Source: [Mycobacterium] vasticus (lineage in GTDB: Bacteria > Actinomycetota > Actinomycetes > Mycobacteriales > Mycobacteriaceae). From it: a stretch of 28,675 nucleotides of DNA. The translations under genes and the position numbers were made by a program. The notes beneath the pieces were generated by a model. The model was not told where the DNA came from. It saw only the letters and a program-made list of their open reading frames with translations, and did not search any database. Below are positions 15,865 through 23,694 of this stretch, piece after piece; position 1 is the first letter of the stretch; each line of letters opens with the position of its first letter. The stretch is from NCBI RefSeq assembly GCF_020181595.1, contig NZ_CP084028.1:1-28675 (forward strand). Direction: 5' to 3'.

Positions 15865-16500
15865 TCAAGAACCTTCCTCGAGCCAGCTCACCGAGCGGTA
15901 CCAGGTGTCGGTGAGTGTCTTGATGGCTGCTTCGTCGTCGAGTTCGCGGCCGGCGACGTCGCCGCCGGCCACCAGCCAGACGTAGGTGAAGTGATTGAGC
16001 ATCGCGACGATCGCCGACCCGACCAGTTCCGGATCCGCATCGGGCGCATAGCCTTTGCGCTGCGCCATCCGCACCGTCTGCGCCACCCAGTCGATGGCGT
16101 CGGCGCACATCTCGCGCCAGCGCTGGGCGAACTCGTCGTTGATCATCGCCAGCTGGAACACCCCGACCATGACACCGAGGTGTTCGCGATAGGTCTCCCA
16201 GTGCGCCCGCACCGATTCCTCGATGATCTCCCGCAGATCCTGGCCCGGGTGCAATGCCTGCACCGCACGGCTTTTCGCCGAGATCCGGAACTCCTCGGCC
16301 AGCGCCGCCAGCAGGTCTTCCTTGGACTCGAAGTAGTGGTAGAACGACGCCGGTGAGCGTTTGGCGGCCGAGGTGATGTCGGTGATCGTCGTCTTGAAGA
16401 AACCCTTGGCCGCGATAACCTCGCGGGCGGCCTGCTCCAGGCGGGCCTGGGTGTCGCGGCCGCGGACGGTGGGACGGGCGGCCTCACCGGCGGCGGTCAC
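15865..16500 (-). CDS. TetR-family regulator inside the accessory operon
   Basis: 211 residues from a GTG that overlaps the enoyl-CoA hydratase stop by 4 nt (GTGA). N-terminal TetR HTH: QARLEQAAREVIAAKGFFKT, then ITDITSAAKRSPASFYHYFESKEDLL. The C-terminal part is helical and matches the regulatory domain of TetR members that sense acyl-CoA-like or aromatic ligands only in a general way. A regulator transcribed within the operon it controls would give autoregulation. The palindromes at 17897-17925, ahead of the first gene of the operon, are its best candidate sites. Confidence 0.9.
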   Translation of the reverse strand: MTAAGEAARPTVRGRDTQARLEQAAREVIAAKGFFKTTITDITSAAKRSPASFYHYFESKEDLLAALAEEFRISAKSRAVQALHPGQDLREIIEESVRAHWETYREHLGVMVGVFQLAMINDEFAQRWREMCADAIDWVAQTVRMAQRKGYAPDADPELVGSAIVAMLNHFTYVWLVAGGDVAGRELDDEAAIKTLTDTWYRSVSWLEEGS

Positions 16501-17327
16501 GCCGGTGCCGTCCGGTGCAGTTCGCCCACCAGGCCGGCCAGCCGGCGTTCGCCGTCCGGCGTCTGGCCTCCGGCGGCCAGGAAGCGCTTCATGACCGGTA
16601 GCGCCGCACCGCGGTCGAGCACTTGGGCGAACGCGGAGCGCTCCACCGCCAGGCCGGCGGCCAGATCCGGCGCGGCCAGGGTGGCCTTGACGGCGGCGAC
16701 GTCGGCCGGTGGCACCGAGGCGATGCGCCCCACCAGCCGATCGAGAAAGGGCACGACGGCGTCCGCATCCAGCGCCCGATTCACCAGGCCGTAGCGCTCG
16801 GCCAGCTGCGCGTCCAGATCGTCGTGACCGAGGATGACCTCCAGTGCGCGGCCGCGCCCCAGCAGGTGGCGCAGGTGCTGCGGGCCGGAGCCGGCCGGGA
16901 TGACCCCGATCCCGGTCTCGATCTGGTTGAACACCGCCCGGTCGGTCACCGCGAACCGCAGATCCAGGTTGACCAGCAGCTCCATCCCGCCGCCGGCAAT
17001 CCGTCCCGCGACCACCCCGATGGTGACCTGATCCAGTGCCCGGAATGCGCCGACCAGGTCCTGGAAGGAGCCGACGGCGGCCTCCGGGTCGTCCGTCGAC
17101 GCGGTCAGCAATGCCAGGTCGACGTGGGCGATGAAGAAGTCGGGGTTGGCGCTTTCCAAGACCACCACCCGTACCTGCTCACCGGCGGCGCGCAGCCACG
17201 TCACCAGCCGCCACAGGTCGCCCATCATGGCGGCGTCCATCAGATTGATCTCGCCGTGGTCGATGAGCACCCGGGCCACCGGTCCGTCGTGGGTGACGCG
17301 CAGCGTCGTCAGTGAATCGAGGCCCAT
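16497..17327 (-). CDS. Enoyl-CoA hydratase/isomerase (crotonase) family protein
   Basis: 276 residues. Crotonase landmarks: oxyanion-hole segment ANPDFFIAHVDLALL (60-74), the second oxyanion/helix region AGRIAGGGMELLVNLDLRFA with Glu116, and ETGIGVIPAGSGPQHLRHL with Glu137. Both acidic residues used by hydratases are therefore present. The first motif departs from the usual F-S-A-G-AD (here FFIAHVDL), common among diverged members that act on unusual acyl-CoAs. It follows the VOC gene after 11 bp and overlaps the TetR gene, so it belongs to the operon and suggests that a CoA-activated intermediate is processed. Confidence 0.9.
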   Translation of the reverse strand: MGLDSLTTLRVTHDGPVARVLIDHGEINLMDAAMMGDLWRLVTWLRAAGEQVRVVVLESANPDFFIAHVDLALLTASTDDPEAAVGSFQDLVGAFRALDQVTIGVVAGRIAGGGMELLVNLDLRFAVTDRAVFNQIETGIGVIPAGSGPQHLRHLLGRGRALEVILGHDDLDAQLAERYGLVNRALDADAVVPFLDRLVGRIASVPPADVAAVKATLAAPDLAAGLAVERSAFAQVLDRGAALPVMKRFLAAGGQTPDGERRLAGLVGELHRTAPA

Positions 17328-17338
17328 GCGCGACGGGT

Positions 17339-17878
17339 TCAGCCGAGCTCGGTGGTGGCTGAGCCGGACGTGACGACCTTAGGGTCGGCCGCCCGATCGG
17401 TGCTGGTCAGCAAGGCGCGCGCCCGCTGCGGGTCGGGCTCGAAACCAGGTGTGTCCCGGCACAGCTCGACCATGATGCCGTTGGGGTCCAGGTAGTACAG
17501 CGAGTGGCACCAGCCGTGGTCGACGTCCATCAACGCCTTGACCCCGGCGGCGTCCATCCGGGCCCGGACCTCGTTCTGCTTCTCCTGGGTGGCCCGGAAC
17601 GCCACGTGGTTCACCCAGACCGGCAGGCCGTTCGGCCGGGACAACGAGCTGGACCAGTCGGATTTCTCCCCGACGCCGTGCAGGTCGAAGAAGGCGATGC
17701 AGGAGCCGTCGCCCAGGTCGTAGAACACGTGCCGGAAGTAGCCGTCCTGCAGGTGCTCGACCTCGGTGTGGACAAGTGGGAACCCCAGCAGATCCTCGTA
17801 GAAGTGATTGGTCGCTTCCAGGTCGGCGCAGGCGTAGGCGGCATGGTGCAGGCCGACGGCCGGTTTGCTGGGCGTCAT
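17339..17878 (-). CDS. VOC-family protein resembling extradiol dioxygenases; first gene of the accessory operon
   Basis: 179 residues from the ATG at 17878; a longer in-frame start is rejected because it would run through the promoter and the divergent gene. VOC modules: LHHAAYACADLEATNHFYED (His11/His12), then HVFYDLGDGSCIAFFDL, then WVNHVAFRA (His91), then HSLYYLDPNGIMVEL with Glu138. The His/His/Glu set fits a metal site. The DPNGIMVEL ending is common in ring-cleaving dioxygenases and in glyoxalases, so the reaction is open. It opens the five-gene operon and is divergent from the SnoaL-like gene across 91 bp containing two kinds of palindrome. Confidence 0.87.
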   Translation of the reverse strand: MTPSKPAVGLHHAAYACADLEATNHFYEDLLGFPLVHTEVEHLQDGYFRHVFYDLGDGSCIAFFDLHGVGEKSDWSSSLSRPNGLPVWVNHVAFRATQEKQNEVRARMDAAGVKALMDVDHGWCHSLYYLDPNGIMVELCRDTPGFEPDPQRARALLTSTDRAADPKVVTSGSATTELG

Positions 17879-17896
17879 GGACGTCACCGTAGCACC

Positions 17897-17925
17897 GAAT
17901 CCGAATATAAACCCGGATTCGAATC
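17897..17925. promoter_or_regulatory. Candidate operator of the accessory operon
   Basis: GAATCCG (17897-17903) and CGGATTC (17914-17920) form perfect 7-bp arms around 10 bp that contain TATATT on the minus strand (17909-17904), a good -10 for the VOC gene. The right arm runs into a second perfect palindrome, GATTCGAATC (17916-17925). A repressor bound here would block the -10; the operon's own TetR is the obvious candidate. Confidence 0.6.
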
Positions 17926-17946
17926 TGAACCTCTCGACAACACCGG

Positions 17947-17960
17947 TAGAACGTGTTCTA
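17947..17960. promoter_or_regulatory. KstR-type box
   Basis: TAGAACGTGTTCTA is a perfect 14-bp match to the published KstR consensus TnnAACnnGTTnnA, with symmetric outer bases as well. It ends 9 bp before the ATG at 17970, where it would overlap the -10 region and start point. KstR is the TetR-type repressor of cholesterol catabolism in mycobacteria and is relieved by a cholesterol-derived CoA thioester. Whether it binds here is inference. Confidence 0.7.
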
Positions 17961-17969
17961 GTTCTTGGC

Positions 17970-18473
17970 ATGACCGCCAAGTTCAGCCGCGCCGAGCTCG
18001 CGGCCGCCTTCGAGACCTTCGAGCAGACCGTCGCGCAGGCCGCGGCCAGCAAGGACTGGGATGCCTGGGTGGGCCACTACACCCCTGACGTCACCTACGT
18101 CGAGCACGCCATGGGCACCATGCACGGCCGTGACGAGGTGCGCCCCTGGATCCGCCAGACCATGTCGACGTTCCCGGGCAGCCACATGACCGAGTTCCCG
18201 GCCCTGTGGACGGTCATCGACGAGGACACCGGACGGATCATCTGCGAACTCGACAACCCGATGCGCGACCCGGGCGACGGCACCATCATCAGCGCCACCA
18301 ACATCTCGATCGTCACCTACGCCGGCGACGGCCTGTGGTCCCGTCAGGAGGACATCTACAACCCGATGCGCTTCGTCTCCGCGGCCATGAAGTGGTGCAA
18401 GAAGGCCAGGGAACTCGGCACCCTCGATGACGAGGCGGCCGCCTGGGCGCTGGAGATCGGCGGCGCCGCATGA
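17970..18473 (+). CDS. SnoaL/NTF2-like protein (Rv0138-like)
   Basis: 167 residues, which from memory equals the length of M. tuberculosis Rv0138. The fold is a small cone (NTF2-like): helix ELAAAFETFEQTVAQAAASKDW, then WVGHYTPDVTYVEHAMGTMHGRDEV, then WTVIDEDTGRIICELDNP and a terminal strand NISIVTYAGDGLWSRQEDIYNP. Family members include polyketide cyclases, steroid isomerases and non-catalytic binders; His and Asp residues in the pocket are present but I cannot assign a reaction. Its TGA overlaps the ATG of the epimerase gene by 4 nt, so it heads a three-gene operon behind a KstR-type box. Confidence 0.88.
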   Translation: MTAKFSRAELAAAFETFEQTVAQAAASKDWDAWVGHYTPDVTYVEHAMGTMHGRDEVRPWIRQTMSTFPGSHMTEFPALWTVIDEDTGRIICELDNPMRDPGDGTIISATNISIVTYAGDGLWSRQEDIYNPMRFVSAAMKWCKKARELGTLDDEAAAWALEIGGAA

Positions 18474-19513
18474 CCGCCAAACCCAAGCTCGTCATCGGCG
18501 CCAATGGATTCCTCGGTTCGCACGTCACCCGCCAGCTCGTCGACGCCGGCCATGACGTCCGGGTGATGGTGCGCCCCAGCGCCAACACCGTCGGCATCGA
18601 CGACCTGGACGTCACCCGGTTCCACGGCGACGTGTTCGACTCGGCCACCCTCGCCGAGGCGATGACCGGCTGCGACGACGTCTACTACTGCGTCGTCGAC
18701 GCCCGGTCCTGGCTGCGCGACCCGGCGCCGCTGTTCCGCACCAACGTCGACGGGTTGCGCAACGTCCTCGACGTCGCCGTCGCGGAACCGATCGCCGCCG
18801 GGCTAAAGCGGTTCGTGTTCACCAGCAGTTACGCGACGGTCGGCCGGCGTCACGGTCATGTGGCGACCGAGGAGGACATCGTCGACCCGAAAGGCCTCAC
18901 CCCCTACGTGCAATCTCGGGTGCAGGCCGAGAACCTGGTGCTGCGGTACGCGGCCGAAGCCGGCCTGCCCGCGGTCGCGATGTGCGTGTCCACCACCTAC
19001 GGCGACGGTGACTGGGGCCGGACCCCGCACGGCGCCTTCATCGCCGGCACGGTGTTCGGCAAGCTGCCGTTCGGAATGAACGGCATCGAGCTGGAGGTGG
19101 TCGGGGTCGACGACGCCGCCCGGGCGATGATCCTGGCCGCCGAGCGCGGTCGCAACGGGCAGCGCTACCTGGTCTCGGAACGGATGATCGCACTGAACGA
19201 AGTGGTTCGGATCGCCGCCGACGAGGCGCACGTGCCGCCGCCGAGCCGCTCGATCTCGGTGCCGGTGCTCTACGCACTGGGCGCACTGGGCAGCTTCAAG
19301 AGCAGGCTCACCGGCAAAGACGCCGAGCTGTGCCTGAGGTCGGTGCAGATGATGCGCGCCGAGGCCCCGGTCGACCACGCCAAGGCGGTGCGCGAACTGG
19401 GCTGGCAGCCCCGGCCGGTCGAGGAATCGATCCGGGAGGCGGCGCGTTTCTGGATGAAGATGCGTGACGCCAAAGGCAGAGACAACGCCACCCGGGACGT
19501 TTGGGAGCTGTAG
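18470..19513 (+). CDS. NAD-dependent epimerase/3-beta-HSD-like oxidoreductase (Rv0139-like)
   Basis: 347 residues. Extended-SDR features: nucleotide-binding GANGFLGSHV at 12-21, DVRVMVRP, the catalytic Ser region VFTSSYATVG at about 111-120, and a Tyr motif PYVQSRVQAE. In the last the usual YxxxK reads Y-V-Q-S-R, so Lys is replaced by Arg. The C-terminal part has LEVVGVDDAARAMILA and ELGWQPRPVEESIREAARF, typical of dihydroflavonol reductase and 3-beta-hydroxysteroid dehydrogenase relatives. It could oxidise or reduce a sterol or lipid alcohol. It is translationally coupled to the SnoaL-like gene and followed 6 bp later by the DUF427 gene. Confidence 0.88.
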   Translation: MTAKPKLVIGANGFLGSHVTRQLVDAGHDVRVMVRPSANTVGIDDLDVTRFHGDVFDSATLAEAMTGCDDVYYCVVDARSWLRDPAPLFRTNVDGLRNVLDVAVAEPIAAGLKRFVFTSSYATVGRRHGHVATEEDIVDPKGLTPYVQSRVQAENLVLRYAAEAGLPAVAMCVSTTYGDGDWGRTPHGAFIAGTVFGKLPFGMNGIELEVVGVDDAARAMILAAERGRNGQRYLVSERMIALNEVVRIAADEAHVPPPSRSISVPVLYALGALGSFKSRLTGKDAELCLRSVQMMRAEAPVDHAKAVRELGWQPRPVEESIREAARFWMKMRDAKGRDNATRDVWEL

Positions 19514-19519
19514 GAGATC

Positions 19520-19897
19520 ATGAGTAGTCGACCGATCCTGACCCCGACCGCTGAGTACCCGATCACCGTGACCCCGACCGGGCGACACGTCACGGTGCGG
19601 ATCGGTGGTGAAGTCATCGCCGACACCGATGCTGCACTCACCCTTCAGGAAGCGAATCACACTGCAGTGCAGTACATTCCGATAAGCGATGTCAATGTCG
19701 ACCTGCTGACCCGCACGGCGACCACCAGCTACTGCCCGTTCAAGGGCGATGCGGCCTACTACACGGTGACCACCACGGCCGGCCAGGCCGTCGCCGATGC
19801 GATCTGGACCTACGAGCAGCCGTTCCCCGCGGTGGCTGACATCGCCGGGCACGTCGCCTTCTACCCGGACAAGGCCGACATCAGCGTCGACGCCTGA
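19520..19897 (+). CDS. DUF427 domain protein (Rv0140-like)
   Basis: 125 residues, usual for a single DUF427 domain. The conserved blocks are visible: VTVRIGGEVIADTDAALTL, then VQYIPISDVNVDLL, then the signature SYCPFKGDAAYYTV, and WTYEQPFPAVADIAGHVAFYP near the end. The fold is a small beta-barrel; the Cys/Lys pocket suggests small-ligand binding, but no reaction is established. It is third in the operon with the SnoaL-like and epimerase genes and ends 4 bp before the stop of the convergent gene. Confidence 0.92.
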   Translation: MSSRPILTPTAEYPITVTPTGRHVTVRIGGEVIADTDAALTLQEANHTAVQYIPISDVNVDLLTRTATTSYCPFKGDAAYYTVTTTAGQAVADAIWTYEQPFPAVADIAGHVAFYPDKADISVDA

Positions 19898-19901
19898 ACG
19901 G

Positions 19902-20291
19902 CTAAAGCCCGAACACCTGGCCGGCGAAGCGGGTGTCGGTGTACTCGCGCACCGACACGATCCGGCCGTCGCTGGTGTCGACGATGAACACCAGCGGGCT
20001 TTCGTAGCGGGAACCGTCGCTGGTCACGCACTCGCCCTGCGCCTCGATCACCACGGTCTCGTGCTCGTTGATGCAGCGCAGCAGGTCCAGGCTGACTCGC
20101 AGGCCAAGCCGGCGATCCTCGGTCTGGCGGCGCAGCCCGGCGGCGTCGAGCTCCTGGCCGGTCAGGATGCTCCAGTAGGTGAAGTCATCGCTTACCAGCG
20201 TGAAGATGTCGTCCAGGTCGTCATCGCCGCAGATGCCCTGCAGGAACATCCATGCCAGTTCAGCCTGTGGATCATCGAACGGGGTGGCCAT
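19902..20291 (-). CDS. SnoaL/NTF2-like protein (Rv0141c-like)
   Basis: 129 residues from the ATG at 20291; an in-frame GTG at 20297 or TTG at 20327 would lengthen it slightly, and none has a well-placed ribosome site. The sequence has the NTF2-like pattern: PQAELAWMFLQGICGDDDLDDIFTLVSDDFTYWSI, then VVIEAQGECVTSDGSRYESPLVFIVDTSDGRIVSVREYTDT. Such proteins bind hydrophobic ligands or act as isomerases/cyclases. Acidic residues are abundant (DDDLDD). It is divergent from the DNA glycosylase gene with only about 46 bp between starts, so the two promoters must overlap. Confidence 0.85.
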   Translation of the reverse strand: MATPFDDPQAELAWMFLQGICGDDDLDDIFTLVSDDFTYWSILTGQELDAAGLRRQTEDRRLGLRVSLDLLRCINEHETVVIEAQGECVTSDGSRYESPLVFIVDTSDGRIVSVREYTDTRFAGQVFGL

Positions 20292-20337
20292 CTCCACATG
20301 GTGTCGCGCTGAGGCCGAACCGGTCAACGCCGACGCG

Positions 20338-21276
20338 GTGAACTCCTATGATCCCGGCATCACCAATTCGCTTCGCCGCACCATCACCTTCGACGGTCCG
20401 GCCAGTCCGGGGCTGACGCTGGCCCCGCTGCGCCGCGGCCCGGGCGATCCATGTCTGCAGGTCGCCGACGACGGCGCGATCTGGCGTACCAGCCTGATGT
20501 CCGGCGGGCCGGTGACCGCCCGTATCACCCGGGCGGCGCGCGACGCGGTGAACTGCGACGCCTGGGGTGCCGGGGCGCAGGAGTTCCTCGACGGCGCTGC
20601 GGGGCTGCTCGGCGCCTACGACGATGCATCGGACTTCGCGCCCAGTGAGCCGACGGTGGTCGCCGCGCACCGACGGCTGCCACACCTTCGGCTGGGCCGC
20701 ACCCACCGGGTGCTCGAAGCACTGATCCCGGCGATCCTCGAACAGCGGGTGCCCGGTGCCGACGCGTTTCGGGCCTGGCGGGTGCTGGTCACGGAGTTCG
20801 GCACCCCCGCACCCGGCCCGGCGCCCGCGCGAATGCGGGTCCCGCCGTCCGCCGAGGTGTGGCGAAAGGTCCCATCGTGGAAGTTCCACCGGGCCAACGT
20901 CGACGGCGGGCGCGCCCGCACCGTGATCGGCTGCGCACAGCGAGCCACAACACTGGAACGTCTGGTCGACCGACCGGCCGCCGAAGCCCGCGCCGCGCTG
21001 ACGGCGCTGCCCGGAGTGGGGGTGTGGACCGCGGCCGAGACGGCGCAGCGTGCGTTCGGTGATGCGGACGCCCTCGCCGTCGGCGACTACCACCTGGCGA
21101 AGATGATCGGCTGGACGCTGCTGGGCCACCCGATCGACGACGACACCATGGTCGAACTGCTGGAGCCGATGCGACCGCACCGGCACCGGGTGGTGCGACT
21201 GCTGTTCGAGAGCGGGTTGGCGGTGCTACCTCGGCGCGGGCCGCGGCTGCCGGTACAGCGGATCAGCGTGCTGTGA
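20338..21276 (+). CDS. HhH-GPD DNA glycosylase, AlkA-like (Rv0142-like)
   Basis: 312 residues from a GTG at 20338, chosen because upstream in-frame codons run over the divergent gene. The C-terminal half carries the helix-hairpin-helix LPGVGVWTAAETAQRAF (224-240) and the catalytic Asp250 in AVGDYHLAKMIGW, the pattern of AlkA-type 3-methyladenine glycosylases. The helix PAILEQRVPGADAFRAWRVL is the usual conserved helix before it. The N-terminal 110 residues would be the AlkA-type beta domain. It should remove damaged, probably alkylated, bases. No Ada or other alkylation gene is adjacent. Its 3' end overlaps the convergent TetR gene by 14 nt. Confidence 0.88.
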   Translation: MNSYDPGITNSLRRTITFDGPASPGLTLAPLRRGPGDPCLQVADDGAIWRTSLMSGGPVTARITRAARDAVNCDAWGAGAQEFLDGAAGLLGAYDDASDFAPSEPTVVAAHRRLPHLRLGRTHRVLEALIPAILEQRVPGADAFRAWRVLVTEFGTPAPGPAPARMRVPPSAEVWRKVPSWKFHRANVDGGRARTVIGCAQRATTLERLVDRPAAEARAALTALPGVGVWTAAETAQRAFGDADALAVGDYHLAKMIGWTLLGHPIDDDTMVELLEPMRPHRHRVVRLLFESGLAVLPRRGPRLPVQRISVL

Positions 21277-21862
21277 AGGACGAGCTGGCGGCTGTCTCGT
21301 CATCGTCTGGGGCGGCGGCGAACCGGCCCGAGTCCAGCGCGTCGAGGAGCTGGCCGGCGATCCAGGTGAACGCGGCGCTGTCCGGCGGCAGCAGCACCTG
21401 TTCGTAGCCGACCAGCAGATACATCGCCCAATCGGCGAACAACTCCGCCTGGCGCTCCTGACCCAGCACCTCCAGCGCCGACTCGTAAAGAATGTCGAAG
21501 CGCTGCCGGTCCACCTCGGCCTGCACGGCGTGCACGGCCGGGTCTGCTGAACTCCAGCACCGGATTGCCGCCTCGGCACCGTGCGGCAGCGCCAGGCCGA
21601 TCTGGATCAAGCTGTCGAGGCGTTCCCGGGGGTCGGGTATGGCCCGCACGAACTGCACGTGGACCAGGGTGCGCTCGTTCAGCCAGTGCTGAACCAGCTC
21701 CCGGGTGTAGACCGGCCAGCTGGTGAAGTAGTGGTAGAACGACCCGGTCGTCACACCCAGCCGGTTGCACACCTGTGCCAACTTGAGGCCGCCGTAGCCC
21801 AGCTCAGACAGTACTTCGAGACCTGTCTCGAAGTACGCTTGCCGTGAGAGAACCGCGCCCAT
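21263..21862 (-). CDS. TetR-family regulator with a large palindrome in its first codons
   Basis: 199 residues from an ATG. TetR HTH: AYFETGLEVLSELGYGGLKL, then AQVCNRLGVTTGSFYHYFTSWPVYT. The rest is helical. The regulatory domain (SADPAVHAVQAEVDRQRFDILYES) is not one I can match to a ligand class. It is divergent from a second TetR gene at 21988 and convergent with the glycosylase gene, so its targets may be itself and the genes to its right. A perfect 11-bp inverted repeat (21811-21836) lies inside codons 9-18, and AAGTCGACTT touches the start codon. Either could be an autoregulatory site. Confidence 0.88.
   Translation of the reverse strand: MGAVLSRQAYFETGLEVLSELGYGGLKLAQVCNRLGVTTGSFYHYFTSWPVYTRELVQHWLNERTLVHVQFVRAIPDPRERLDSLIQIGLALPHGAEAAIRCWSSADPAVHAVQAEVDRQRFDILYESALEVLGQERQAELFADWAMYLLVGYEQVLLPPDSAAFTWIAGQLLDALDSGRFAAAPDDDETAASSSFTAR
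21811..21836. repeat. Perfect 11-bp inverted repeat inside a tetR coding start
   Basis: Arms GTACTTCGAGA (21811-21821) and TCTCGAAGTAC (21826-21836) are exact complements around CCTG. It lies about 26-52 bases downstream of the minus-strand start codon. It could bind a TetR dimer, or form a stable hairpin in the mRNA that slows translation. Confidence 0.8.
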
Positions 21863-21987
21863 AAGTCGACTTTAGTTTGCCGGGTCCCGTCGCGTAGCCA
21901 CCGGGGCGACACGAAAGTTAATTCTCGTAACGCGAAGTTAACCGGCGACCCAGGATCGGCCCAGGATTGGCTGTCAACATTTGCTGC
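21863..21987. promoter_or_regulatory. Divergent promoter between two tetR genes
   Basis: This 125-bp region holds AAGTCGACTT (21863-21872, palindrome adjoining the left gene's ATG), GTTA-N7-TAAC (21917-21931), GTTAAC (21937-21942) and two direct copies of a CGAA(A)GTTAA motif (21912-21921, 21933-21941). It is more A/T-rich than its surroundings. Which regulator binds which element cannot be told. Confidence 0.5.
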
Positions 21988-22653
21988 GTGATTCGTTCGT
22001 TAGCGGCTTCGGCCAATCACGGGCCGGGGCGGCCCCGCGGTGTGCGCTCGGGTGTGACTCGCGGGCGCATTGTGGCCGCTGCTCGCAGCGCTTTCAGCGA
22101 GTTGGGATACGGAGCCACCACGTTCCAGTCCGTCGCCAGCCGGGCAGCTCTGACCCGGCCGGCGGTCAATCACTACTTTGCCAGCAAGCAGTTGCTCTAC
22201 CGGGCGGTGCTGGAGGATGCCGAGGCGCTGGTCGCGCAGGCCGTAAACGAGGCGTTGACGCGGACCGACCTGGTCGATCAGCTGTCGACGTTCGTGTTGG
22301 CCGTGGCCCAACTTGAACAGGACGACCGCACCGTGGCCGCGTTCGTCGTCACCGCGGTGCTCGACGCCGAGCGGCACCCCGAATTGCGGGACCTCGTCGA
22401 AGGAACCTCGGTGGTCACCCGCGACTTCCTGTCCGGGGTGCTGAACGCCGCCATCGAGCGCGGCGAGCTGATGACCCACGTCGACGTCGCCGCGCTATCC
22501 GAGTTGCTGCTGGCGGTGCTGTGGGGAGTGGGGTTCTACGTGGCGTTCGTCGGTGACCACCAAGAGTCCGCGGCGGTGATCGCCCACGTGCATCTGCTGT
22601 TGTCGAACCAGCTCTGGGCGCTGCGGCAGCCCACCCCCTTGGTCGTTGAATAG
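21988..22653 (+). CDS. TetR-family regulator (Rv0144-like)
   Basis: 221 residues from a GTG at 21988; an in-frame TTG at 21967 would add seven, and neither has a clear ribosome site. HTH: GRIVAAARSAFSELGYGATT, then FQSVASRAALTRPAVNHYFASKQLLYRAVL. The C-terminal domain (LSTFVLAVAQLEQDDRTVAAFVVTAVLDAERHPELR) is of the type seen in regulators next to lipid-metabolism genes. It lies 62 bp ahead of the methyltransferase gene on the same strand and is back to back with another TetR gene. From memory this position matches Rv0144 of M. tuberculosis, which precedes the same methyltransferase family. Confidence 0.87.
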   Translation: MIRSLAASANHGPGRPRGVRSGVTRGRIVAAARSAFSELGYGATTFQSVASRAALTRPAVNHYFASKQLLYRAVLEDAEALVAQAVNEALTRTDLVDQLSTFVLAVAQLEQDDRTVAAFVVTAVLDAERHPELRDLVEGTSVVTRDFLSGVLNAAIERGELMTHVDVAALSELLLAVLWGVGFYVAFVGDHQESAAVIAHVHLLLSNQLWALRQPTPLVVE

Positions 22654-22712
22654 CGCAGCTAAGTTTTTTCGGTAGCATGGCGCTCGGTATCAGCGTCAAC
22701 CAAGTGAGGTAA

Positions 22713-23654
<942 letters not shown>

Positions 23655-23694
23655 CCCCTATTCGGCGGGGTCCGCGTGCGGTAGGAATGGCACT

